A stretch of 6,065 bases of DNA, from positions 1 to 6,065 of the forward strand of contig QFNK01000120.1 of assembly GCA_003240795.1 (NCBI GenBank). Direction: 5' to 3'. Source of the stretch: Micavibrio aeruginosavorus (lineage in GTDB: Bacteria > Pseudomonadota > Alphaproteobacteria > Micavibrionales > Micavibrionaceae). Made by a program: the position numbers and the translations under genes. Below are positions 1 through 5,644 of the stretch, one piece after another. The number at the start of each line of letters is the position of its first letter. The first letter of the stretch is position 1. The notes under the pieces were generated by a model that saw only the letters and a program-made list of their open reading frames with translations, had not been told where the DNA came from and made no database searches.

Positions 1-1331
1 ACCGCCTGTTTCGGCAAGGAGCGGAGCGCTTCCGTCAGCTCGTTCGCACGCGCCTGATCGATCGTGCCTTTCTTAATCGCCAGTGCGAGGGCAAGGCAGG
101 CCAGCGTTGTGAGCTGTGTCGTAAAAGCCTTTGTCGATGCGACGCCGATCTCCGGCCCGGCCAGCGTGTGGAGGGCGATGTCGGATTCGCGCTCGATCGT
201 GCTTTCGATCGTGTTGACGATAGAGACGATCTTTTGTTTCTGGCGCTTGCAGTAGCGGAGCGCCTCCAGCGTGTCGAGCGTCTCGCCGGACTGCGATACT
301 AATACGGCGACGCCGCCTTCGGGCATCGGCGCTTCGCGGTAGCGGAATTCGGAGGCGATGTCGAATTCAACCGGCATGCGGGCGATTTGTTCGAACCAGT
401 ATTTGGCAACGTGGCAGGCATAAGACGCCGTGCCGCAGGCAACCAGCGTCAGGCGCGGCGCCTTGGCGAGCGTTTCGATGACGCCTTCGGGGAACGTGAT
501 CTTGTTCGTGGCCGGATTGATGAAGGAATTCAGCGTGTCACCGATGACTTCAGGCTGTTCATAGATTTCCTTGAGCATGAAGTGCGGATACTGCCCCTTG
601 CCGGATGTGGCGCCGGACTGTGCCGTGATACGCGTCGGACGTTCGACATTGTCGTTGGAGCGCGTGTAGATACGCACCGATTGCCTGGTCATGGTGATGC
701 GGTCGCCGTCTTCGAGGAAGCAGATCTTGCGCGTAAAAGGGGCGAGCGCATAGGAATCGGACGCGAGGAACATTTCCCCTTCGCCGTAACCGACCGCCAG
801 CGGCGTTCCCTGACGCGCGCCGATGATGAGGTTGTCTTCGCCCGTGAAGATGATGGCGAGCGCATAGGCGCCTTCCAGTCTGTTAAGCGCGGCGTCGGCG
901 GCATCCTGCGGCGACATGCCCTGTTTCAGATTGTGCGTGACGAGGTGCGCGATAACCTCGGTATCCGTGTCGGAGGTGAAGCGGCATTGATGCGCCAGCA
1001 ATTCTTCCTTGATCTCCATATAGTTTTCAATGATGCCGTTGTGGACGACGGCAACGCGGTCTGTCGCATGCGGGTGCGCGTTGTTTTCCGTCGGGCCGCC
1101 ATGCGTCGCCCAGCGCGTGTGACCGATACCGATCATGCCGGAGAGCGGCTCCTTCGCTAAGCGTGTGTCGAGGTTCGCGAGTTTTCCTTCGGCGCGGCGG
1201 CGTTCGATGTTGCCGTTCACAAGGCAGGCGATACCGGCGGAGTCATAGCCGCGATACTCAAGCCTGCGCAGACCTTCCACCAGGCGTGGCGCTGCATCTT
1301 CTTTTCCGATGATACCGATAATTCCGCACAT
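1..1331 (-). CDS. glmS: Glutamine--fructose-6-phosphate aminotransferase (isomerizing), N-terminal 443 residues, runs off the left edge
   Basis: GlmS makes glucosamine-6-phosphate from fructose-6-phosphate and glutamine in the cytoplasm, the first committed step to UDP-GlcNAc. The frame opens with MCGIIGI, so Cys2 becomes the N-terminal nucleophile of a class II glutamine amidotransferase once Met is removed. It then shows EYRGYDSAGIA, GIGHTRWATHG and SDTDTEVIAH, all family hallmarks. The first SIS (sugar isomerase) domain follows, with CGTASYA at about residues 299-305, SQSGET at 346-351 and then EIGVASTKAFTTQL. The family is usually about 600 residues, so roughly the last 160, including most of the second SIS domain and the C-terminal catalytic lysine, lie outside the window. 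No stop or frameshift is seen. The ATG follows the glmU TAA after a single base, and the purine run AGAAAGAAGAAG inside the glmU end can serve as its ribosome binding site. This implies co-transcription and probably translational coupling. Confidence 0.97.
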   Translation of the reverse strand, partial: MCGIIGIIGKEDAAPRLVEGLRRLEYRGYDSAGIACLVNGNIERRRAEGKLANLDTRLAKEPLSGMIGIGHTRWATHGGPTENNAHPHATDRVAVVHNGIIENYMEIKEELLAHQCRFTSDTDTEVIAHLVTHNLKQGMSPQDAADAALNRLEGAYALAIIFTGEDNLIIGARQGTPLAVGYGEGEMFLASDSYALAPFTRKICFLEDGDRITMTRQSVRIYTRSNDNVERPTRITAQSGATSGKGQYPHFMLKEIYEQPEVIGDTLNSFINPATNKITFPEGVIETLAKAPRLTLVACGTASYACHVAKYWFEQIARMPVEFDIASEFRYREAPMPEGGVAVLVSQSGETLDTLEALRYCKRQKQKIVSIVNTIESTIERESDIALHTLAGPEIGVASTKAFTTQLTTLACLALALAIKKGTIDQARANELTEALRSLPKQA

Positions 1332-1332
1332 A

Positions 1333-2652
1333 TTACTTCTTCTTTCTGTTGCGATAGAGGGTGGCCCAGCCTTCTTTGATCATTTGGTGGGCGCGGGCGA
1401 CGATGAGGGCGTCTTTGGGAACGTCATGCGTGACGACGGAACCGGCGGCAACGAAAGAGCCGTCCTCGAGCTTTACGGGCGCGACGAGCGTCGCGTTGGA
1501 GCCGACGAAAACGCCATTGCCGATGATGGTCTTATGCTTGTTGAAACCATCGTAGTTGCACGTGATGGTCCCTGCGCCGATGTTGGATTTTTCGCCGACC
1601 TGTGCATCGCCGATATAGGCGAGATGGTTTACCTTCGCGCCTTTTTCGATGGTGCTTTTTTTCACTTCGACGAAATTGCCGATCTTTGCGCCTTCCCCGA
1701 TTTTCGCGCCGCCGCGAATACGGGCGAAGGGGCCGACGGAGGCGCCGCTTTCGATCGTCACATCCTCGATATGCGAGAAAGCATGGATCGCCACATTGTT
1801 TTCAACGCGCACATTTTTGCCGAAGACAACATTCGGTTCGATCACGATATCCTGACCAAATGCCGTATCATAGGCGAGCGTCACGGAGTTCGGATCGACC
1901 AGCGTCACGCCGCCCGCCATCGCCTTGTCGCGCAGCATGACCTGCGCCATGCGCTCATGCTCGGAAAGCTCGGTACGCGTGTTGATGCCCCACACCCACT
2001 GCACATCGCATTCCACGACATAGGTCAGGAAGCCGTCCTTTTCCGCAATGCGCGGCACGTCGGTCAAATAATATTCGCCTTGCGCGTTGTCGGTGTTCAG
2101 CTGGTCCAGCCATTTGGACAGATGTTTTGCGGGAATGCAGAAGTTGCCAGCGTTGCAGAGGCGGATCGCCTTTTGATCTTCGTTCGCGTCCTTTTCCTCG
2201 ACAATGCGGTCGAGCGTGCCGTCATCATGGACGATCATGCGGCCCAGACCTTTCGGCGATAGAGGACGCACAGCCATAACCGACAGGCCGTCCCAGGCGA
2301 TCATTTCCTCGATCTTCGATTTATCCAGGAACGGCTCATCCCCCAGAAGGATCAGGACTTTGCCGTCAAAACCCTTTAAATGCGGAATGGCCGCCTTGGC
2401 GGCGTCGCCCGTGCCGCGCTGCTCCGTCTGGATCGCGACCTGATGCGGGGCGACGGCGGCGGCAACGTCATCCATGCCCGGCGCGGTCACGACGATGATT
2501 TTTTCCGGCGACAGGCTCTCCGCCAGTTCGATCAGCCAGCCGATCATCGGGCGCGCGGCGATCTGGTGCATCACCTTCGGCAGGGCGCTTTTCATGCGCG
2601 TGCCTTTTCCGGCGGCGAGGATAACAATGGCGAGAGGCTGGCTACGTTTCAT
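1333..2652 (-). CDS. glmU: Bifunctional N-acetylglucosamine-1-phosphate uridyltransferase / glucosamine-1-phosphate acetyltransferase
   Basis: GlmU acetylates glucosamine-1-phosphate with acetyl-CoA, then joins the product to UTP to give UDP-GlcNAc; it is cytoplasmic and trimeric in the family. The 439 residues are complete (E. coli GlmU has 456). The N-terminal Rossmann-like domain carries the nucleotide-binding motif AAGKGTRMKSALPKV (13-27), QRGTGDA (78-84), the metal-binding GD pair (104-105), NAGNF (168-171 region), GEYYLTD (192-198) and the second metal ligand Asn224 in GINTR. From about 250 onward a left-handed beta-helix of hexapeptide repeats follows, with GPFARIR (307-313), KK (331-332), the likely catalytic base His343 in NHLAYIGDA, and NIGAGTITCNYDG (357-369). 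By alignment from memory, R313, K331, H343 and Y346 match E. coli R333, K351, H363 and Y366. No good Shine-Dalgarno precedes the ATG. The gene lies 67 bp after the DUF3108 gene and one base before glmS. Confidence 0.98.
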   Translation of the reverse strand: MKRSQPLAIVILAAGKGTRMKSALPKVMHQIAARPMIGWLIELAESLSPEKIIVVTAPGMDDVAAAVAPHQVAIQTEQRGTGDAAKAAIPHLKGFDGKVLILLGDEPFLDKSKIEEMIAWDGLSVMAVRPLSPKGLGRMIVHDDGTLDRIVEEKDANEDQKAIRLCNAGNFCIPAKHLSKWLDQLNTDNAQGEYYLTDVPRIAEKDGFLTYVVECDVQWVWGINTRTELSEHERMAQVMLRDKAMAGGVTLVDPNSVTLAYDTAFGQDIVIEPNVVFGKNVRVENNVAIHAFSHIEDVTIESGASVGPFARIRGGAKIGEGAKIGNFVEVKKSTIEKGAKVNHLAYIGDAQVGEKSNIGAGTITCNYDGFNKHKTIIGNGVFVGSNATLVAPVKLEDGSFVAAGSVVTHDVPKDALIVARAHQMIKEGWATLYRNRKKK

Positions 2653-2694
2653 TGTGACACTTTTGCCGAATCGGAATGGCTTCTCAAGTCACAA
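2652..2694 (-). promoter_or_regulatory. Possible stem-loop in the glmU leader (7-bp inverted repeat)
   Basis: In transcript orientation the arm TTGTGAC (2688-2694) is matched perfectly by GTCACAA (2652-2658), whose last A is the first base of the glmU ATG. The loop is 29 bases and contains a small CCG-ATT-CGG hairpin. If it forms in RNA it would fold the ribosome landing site away. The arms resemble CRP half-sites (TGTGA/TCACA), but a spacing of about 31 bases is far too wide for a single CRP site. A 7-bp match in a 67-bp spacer could arise by chance, so this is a candidate only. Confidence 0.25.
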
Positions 2695-2719
2695 GGTATT
2701 TCAGACGGTAACATTCCCC

Positions 2720-3619
2720 CTAGCGTTTCAGGGCAAGCGTCCGGCCCGCCCCCTTGTAACCCGTCATATGCATGAAAAGCGTGCCGTAATCGGTTTTGAC
2801 GCGGATGCGGACGGGCACGGCGGGGGCGCCGTCCGCCATCTTCGCCAGCCAGATGGTCGGCATGGTGCCTTTGGCGCGTCCCTGCTCCTGTATCGACATC
2901 CAGCCGCGGGGCTTGTCGTGCCATTTTCCGGCGATCGGTTTTACCTCCACCGTGCATTCGGTGGCGGGGCCGGCATAGACATTCAGGTCGGATTTTTTCA
3001 GCTCCACCTCCCCCACCGGATGGAAGATGAGGGCGTAGCGGCGGTCGCCGTCGAAGATTTCATCGCGCCCTTCGCATTTTCCGCCCTCGGCAACCCTGTT
3101 CATCACGGCCAGTGTGGAGGTCAGGACATCGGTGGTGCCGTCGGTCAGGGCCTTGTCCTTTTCCTCGTCCCGGGCGCCTTTCTTGTCGGTGATGCGGTAG
3201 CCTTTGAATGTGCGGTTCTTGTTATAAAAGAATTCGTTTATTTCCTTCTCCGTGCGCCATGTCGTGTCGGAGAAATGCTTTTCCGCCGTGGCGGATCCGG
3301 TTTTCGCATCATACCAGCCTTCGCTCTGGAAGATGCCTTTCCATGGCGCGAGCTTTGCGAGCATCCCGTGCGTGTAGGCCGCAAGCTGAAGGTAATAGCG
3401 GTTCTTTTTCGCCGTATCGACAGTCAGGTGCGAGGAGACGACGTGGAAGCCGCCCGCATAGACATCGTAATCCATTTCCTGACGCGGCGCGGTGTTTACA
3501 TCCTTTGCGGCCAGGGCGGGGAGAGGTAAAACGGCAGCGCTAAATATAATGGCCGACAGTGAGATAATGCGCGCCGCCCATGCCTTCCTTGAAACTTTTG
3601 ATGCCTTCGGTTTCGCCAT
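2720..3619 (-). CDS. Exported DUF3108 domain-containing protein, function unknown
   Basis: This is a 299-residue predicted envelope protein. The N-terminus is a clear signal peptide: a basic region (residues 2-17, with several Lys/Arg), a hydrophobic stretch SLSAIIFSAAVLPLP (20-34) and an ALA-A cleavage site after about residue 37. The mature part looks like the DUF3108 family: an opening YDVYAGGFHV, then YTHGML, GWYD, a central TDVLTSTLAVMNRV, a DGDRRYALIF strand and a late PTIWLAKMADGAPAVPVRIRV block. Two cysteines (182 and 222) could form a disulfide in the periplasm. The ATG at 3619 is chosen over an in-frame TTG at 3631 because GGAGG sits five bases before it. This start lies 80 bp inside the end of the FemAB-like gene, so the signal peptide is encoded out of frame within that gene. 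Family members are widespread in Proteobacteria and no established biochemical role is known to me. The family call is by pattern recognition. Confidence 0.85.
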   Translation of the reverse strand: MAKPKASKVSRKAWAARIISLSAIIFSAAVLPLPALAAKDVNTAPRQEMDYDVYAGGFHVVSSHLTVDTAKKNRYYLQLAAYTHGMLAKLAPWKGIFQSEGWYDAKTGSATAEKHFSDTTWRTEKEINEFFYNKNRTFKGYRITDKKGARDEEKDKALTDGTTDVLTSTLAVMNRVAEGGKCEGRDEIFDGDRRYALIFHPVGEVELKKSDLNVYAGPATECTVEVKPIAGKWHDKPRGWMSIQEQGRAKGTMPTIWLAKMADGAPAVPVRIRVKTDYGTLFMHMTGYKGAGRTLALKR

Positions 3620-4484
3620 TGATTCCTCCAAGATCGAGTTCCTTGATACCTGTTGCTTTCAGGCGTTTTGCCGCTTCCCACAAAAGGAAATGATGCGCGC
3701 TCGTATCCCTGCCCGCATCGGTTGTCCATCCGGCGACATAGGTGGACGAGCGGCCATGCGCGGCGATGAGAATAAAAGCGACAGGCGTACCTTTCAACAC
3801 TGCCGCCGCCGCATGGAGGTTTCCGGTTTGCGCAAGAACATCAGTATATTTGTGCAGAAAGTCCGGTGACGGCCCGTTATAACCGCGCGCCGATTTATCA
3901 GCAGCGTACAGGCCGATCATGTTTGAAAGATGGCTTTTATCGCCATTCCAGACAATATCGAGACCCGCTTTTTCCGGCTTGTTCAGCTTGTTGCGCCAGT
4001 TGGATTTTAAATTTGCGCGGAGCGTTTCCTCATCCTGCGTCAGGTCGAGCCAGTATGTTTCGTATCCGCCGCGGTCAAGGCGTGTCAGGCCGTATTGGGA
4101 AATCATTTTCTGCGCGGCCGGGCCGTCGGCGACTTCGGGTATAACGCGGCGTTTGCGGCCGACGCGTGCGGGAAATTCGCGGTTGAATGTTTCGAAGAAG
4201 CGCTTCACATGCATAGCGTTGCCGAACCCTTCGAACCAGAGGGGGCCGCGGTCCAGGATTACGGCGTGGATGAGATTAAAGAAAATGCCTGCTTCGAAAA
4301 TCTGGACGAGGCCCGCTTCGCGGCCGTCGATTTCAATGACACCCCAGCGCGGTTTTTGCCGCGCAATCGGAGCCTGAACGCGGGCGTAGCTGTAACTTTG
4401 CAGAAGGTTCGAGCGCGGGATACGGGAGAAGCGTTCCTCCCATTCATCAATGGATAGCGTGTTCCATTTGATTGCGCATGTCAT
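3540..4484 (-). CDS. FemAB/FemX-like GNAT-fold transferase (peptidoglycan aminoacyltransferase family)
   Basis: This is a 314-residue soluble protein with no signal peptide or membrane segment. The N-terminus has a WNTLSIDEW stretch and SNLLQSYSYARV, typical of FemAB-like proteins that begin with W...eW and a Q-S-x-x-Y-A motif. The middle has NWRNKLNKPEKAGL (about 162-175), the usual basic segment between the two GNAT halves. The C-terminal half has VLKGTPVAFILIAAHG, the YVAGWTTDAGR strand-turn, HHFLLWEAAKRLKATGIKELDLGGING and GIKSFKEGMGG (about 295-304), the signature end of the family (DLGG...G...FK..fgg). In Gram-positives FemABX add amino acids to the lipid II stem peptide from aminoacyl-tRNA; in Gram-negatives the substrate is generally unknown. 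The ATG at 4484 has GAAGG nine bases upstream; in-frame ATG/TTG at 4514/4517 lack a site. It overlaps the PH-protein gene by 38 bp. Alternative: a generic acetyltransferase of the Acetyltransf_6 type. Confidence 0.83.
   Translation of the reverse strand: MTCAIKWNTLSIDEWEERFSRIPRSNLLQSYSYARVQAPIARQKPRWGVIEIDGREAGLVQIFEAGIFFNLIHAVILDRGPLWFEGFGNAMHVKRFFETFNREFPARVGRKRRVIPEVADGPAAQKMISQYGLTRLDRGGYETYWLDLTQDEETLRANLKSNWRNKLNKPEKAGLDIVWNGDKSHLSNMIGLYAADKSARGYNGPSPDFLHKYTDVLAQTGNLHAAAAVLKGTPVAFILIAAHGRSSTYVAGWTTDAGRDTSAHHFLLWEAAKRLKATGIKELDLGGINGETEGIKSFKEGMGGAHYLTVGHYI
3620..3629 (-). promoter_or_regulatory. Shine-Dalgarno for the DUF3108 gene, inside the FemAB-like coding region
   Basis: GGAGG (3625-3629) followed by AATCA and ATG is a near-ideal ribosome binding site. 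The same bases encode Leu-Gly-Gly-Ile of the DLGGI motif in the upstream FemAB-like protein. This decides the DUF3108 start at 3619 and supports independent initiation within the upstream gene. Confidence 0.75.
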
Positions 4485-5553
4485 GATCGCCGCCCTTCTT
4501 TCCCCGCGCCTCATCAAAGCTGGCGATCAGTTCCCTGTCAACGGAGATCGAAGATTCGTTGTCGTTTTCCGGCGCCTTGGCGACGAGGCCGTCGGCGGCA
4601 AGCTTGCGTGCAACCTGATCGGCCATCTGCGGTACGACCTGCTGCACGATCTGCGCGACAACGCGCGGATCGACATCTGGCGGTGCAGATTGCTGCGTGC
4701 CAGTTGGCGGCTGCAGCGGCTGCTCCGTCGGCGGTGGTGCGGGGATGGGCTGCTGCGGCTGTGCCGGGGGCGCTTCCGGTTGCGGCGGCGGATTGTTCGG
4801 CGCAGGCGGGTTGTGCGGTGTCGGCATCGGGGGCGCCTCGGGGGTGCTCGGGACGTTGCCCGGATCGACTTCCGGCTGCGTTCCGGGCTGGCCCGGCTGG
4901 ATTTCCGGTGTCGGCGTCGGCGCAACAGGTTGCGGTGTTTCCGGCTGCTGGCCTTTTTCTTCTTCCTGGTCCTGAAGCATAAGGGGAGCCGCAGCGCCCG
5001 TTTTGCCGCGCATGACGGTCAGAGCATCCTGAGTCTGGCCGCGCATCGTATGCAGGGCGCGCAGGAAACGTTCCGGATTTTCAATCGCGGGCAGGCGGAC
5101 GTCGCCGACAAAACGGCAGTCCAGCATCAGGTAGCCGTAGTTGAGCAGACGGCCAAACCATCCTAGATCGAGTTTCTCGCCACGGATTTCCTCGTGGTCG
5201 ATCTGGTGCACCTTGACGAACAGCAGACCTTCCTTGTGAATGACGCGGCGGTCAGTCAGGCCGATTTCCGTGGATAGCACCTTGACCACGAATAAGAAAA
5301 AGACGAGGAAACCGCCGCCCATTAGGAACAACATCGTGCCGTTCCCAATCGTGAGAAGCATGTTGGCGATATGATAGCTGTTCACGACAGAATTGCTGGC
5401 GAGAAGAATTTTGGTCATCAGAGAGTTAAGCAGCCAGCCCGCACCCGCCATCACGCCGAACCAAAAAAGCCCGCGCAGGACGTAAATCCAGTGCAGGCGG
5501 GCGATGCCGACCAGTTCTTCTTCTTTAGTCACTATTTTTTTGACGTATGCCAT
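4447..5553 (-). CDS. Membrane-anchored bacterial PH-domain (bPH_2-like) protein with proline-rich tail
   Basis: This is a 368-residue protein in three parts. Residues 1-93 hold two predicted membrane segments (about 20-42, HWIYVLRGLFWFGVMAGAGW, and about 65-93, rich in Leu/Phe/Val/Gly). Residues about 94-169 resemble a bacterial PH domain: a strand with TEIGLTDRRVI, GLLFVKVHQIDHEEIRGEKLD, a LGWFGRLLNYG turn and RLPAIENPERFLRAL. These match the bPH_2/YdbT-like pattern (T..RV....G......I.l..I..v.v..g.lgr.lgyG). From about 190 to 292 comes a proline/glutamine/glutamate-rich low-complexity linker (DNA 4678-4944), then a short helical segment with DPRVVAQIVQQVVPQMADQV and a charged C-terminus. The start at 5553 is chosen because GGAGGAG lies just upstream; an in-frame TTG at 5592 has no such site. 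The function is unknown; cytoplasmic-face membrane association is an inference. The gene is first in the overlapping PH-FemAB-DUF3108 series. Confidence 0.8.
   Translation of the reverse strand: MAYVKKIVTKEEELVGIARLHWIYVLRGLFWFGVMAGAGWLLNSLMTKILLASNSVVNSYHIANMLLTIGNGTMLFLMGGGFLVFFLFVVKVLSTEIGLTDRRVIHKEGLLFVKVHQIDHEEIRGEKLDLGWFGRLLNYGYLMLDCRFVGDVRLPAIENPERFLRALHTMRGQTQDALTVMRGKTGAAAPLMLQDQEEEKGQQPETPQPVAPTPTPEIQPGQPGTQPEVDPGNVPSTPEAPPMPTPHNPPAPNNPPPQPEAPPAQPQQPIPAPPPTEQPLQPPTGTQQSAPPDVDPRVVAQIVQQVVPQMADQVARKLAADGLVAKAPENDNESSISVDRELIASFDEARGKKGGDHDMRNQMEHAIH
4678..4944 (-). repeat. Proline-rich low-complexity coding segment
   Basis: In the PH-protein frame this stretch encodes irregular Pro-Thr-Pro, Pro-Pro-Gln-Pro and Glu-Ala-Pro-Pro units, with proline well over a third of residues. 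The period is not exact, so it is low-complexity rather than a clean tandem repeat. It is probably a disordered spacer or a ligand for proline-binding partners, and is likely to vary in length between relatives. Confidence 0.8.
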
Positions 5554-5562
5554 TGCTCCTCC
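5554..5562 (-). promoter_or_regulatory. Shine-Dalgarno for the PH-domain protein
   Basis: GGAGGAG (5556-5562) lies two to four bases before the ATG at 5553, depending on which part pairs. It fixes the start at 5553 rather than the upstream TTG at 5592. Confidence 0.75.
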
Positions 5563-5589
5563 GGTTCTTTGTCCGACCTCTCTTTGAAA

Positions 5590-5600
5590 CAAATGATTTG
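5590..5600. promoter_or_regulatory. Short palindrome in the gap upstream of the PH-domain gene
   Basis: The 91-bp gap 5554-5644 between the protease stop and the PH-protein start contains CAAATGATTTG, a perfect 11-bp odd palindrome (arms of five) and the most AT-rich spot in the gap. It could be a regulator half-site or mark a promoter region, but no credible -35/-10 pair accompanies it and such a short palindrome may be chance. No terminator hairpin with a T-run is seen in this gap. Confidence 0.15.
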
Positions 5601-5644
5601 CCCCGAAATTGGTTCCGGCGGGCAGAAAACCGCGAGATATGACC

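Noticed and set aside
1..1331. Truncation of glmS as a pseudogene
   Set aside because: The frame stays open to the window edge with all expected motifs; the missing C-terminus is only due to the window boundary.
2659..2687. Possible promoter before glmU (TTGAGA, 17-base spacer, AAAAGT)
   Set aside because: The -35-like half is fair but the -10 half matches TATAAT at only three of six positions; not enough to call a promoter.
2652..2694. CRP-type site suggested by TGTGA and TCACA
   Set aside because: The half-sites are about 31 bases apart instead of about 6, so one dimer could not bind them as a standard site.
387..3529. Long plus-strand open frames (387-1160, 1309-2262, 2474-3529) opposite glmS, glmU and the DUF3108 gene
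   Set aside because: They lie antisense to well-recognised proteins, have no recognisable domains and are rich in Arg/Asp/Ala. That is the expected by-product of GC-biased third positions on the real strand.
3496..3729. 77-residue minus-strand frame across the FemAB/DUF3108 junction
   Set aside because: It is a third reading frame through two well-supported genes, with no ribosome binding site and no recognisable content.
4450..5166. Plus-strand and alternate minus-strand frames across the proline-rich segment, giving Arg-rich or Gly/Cys-rich proteins
   Set aside because: These are mirror readings of the Pro-rich coding DNA (CCG/CCC codons read as CGG/GGG) and have no ribosome binding site or family match.
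5620..5644. Terminator after the M48 protease gene
   Set aside because: The GGTT...AACC pairing there has only four strong pairs and no T-run follows; not a convincing intrinsic terminator.
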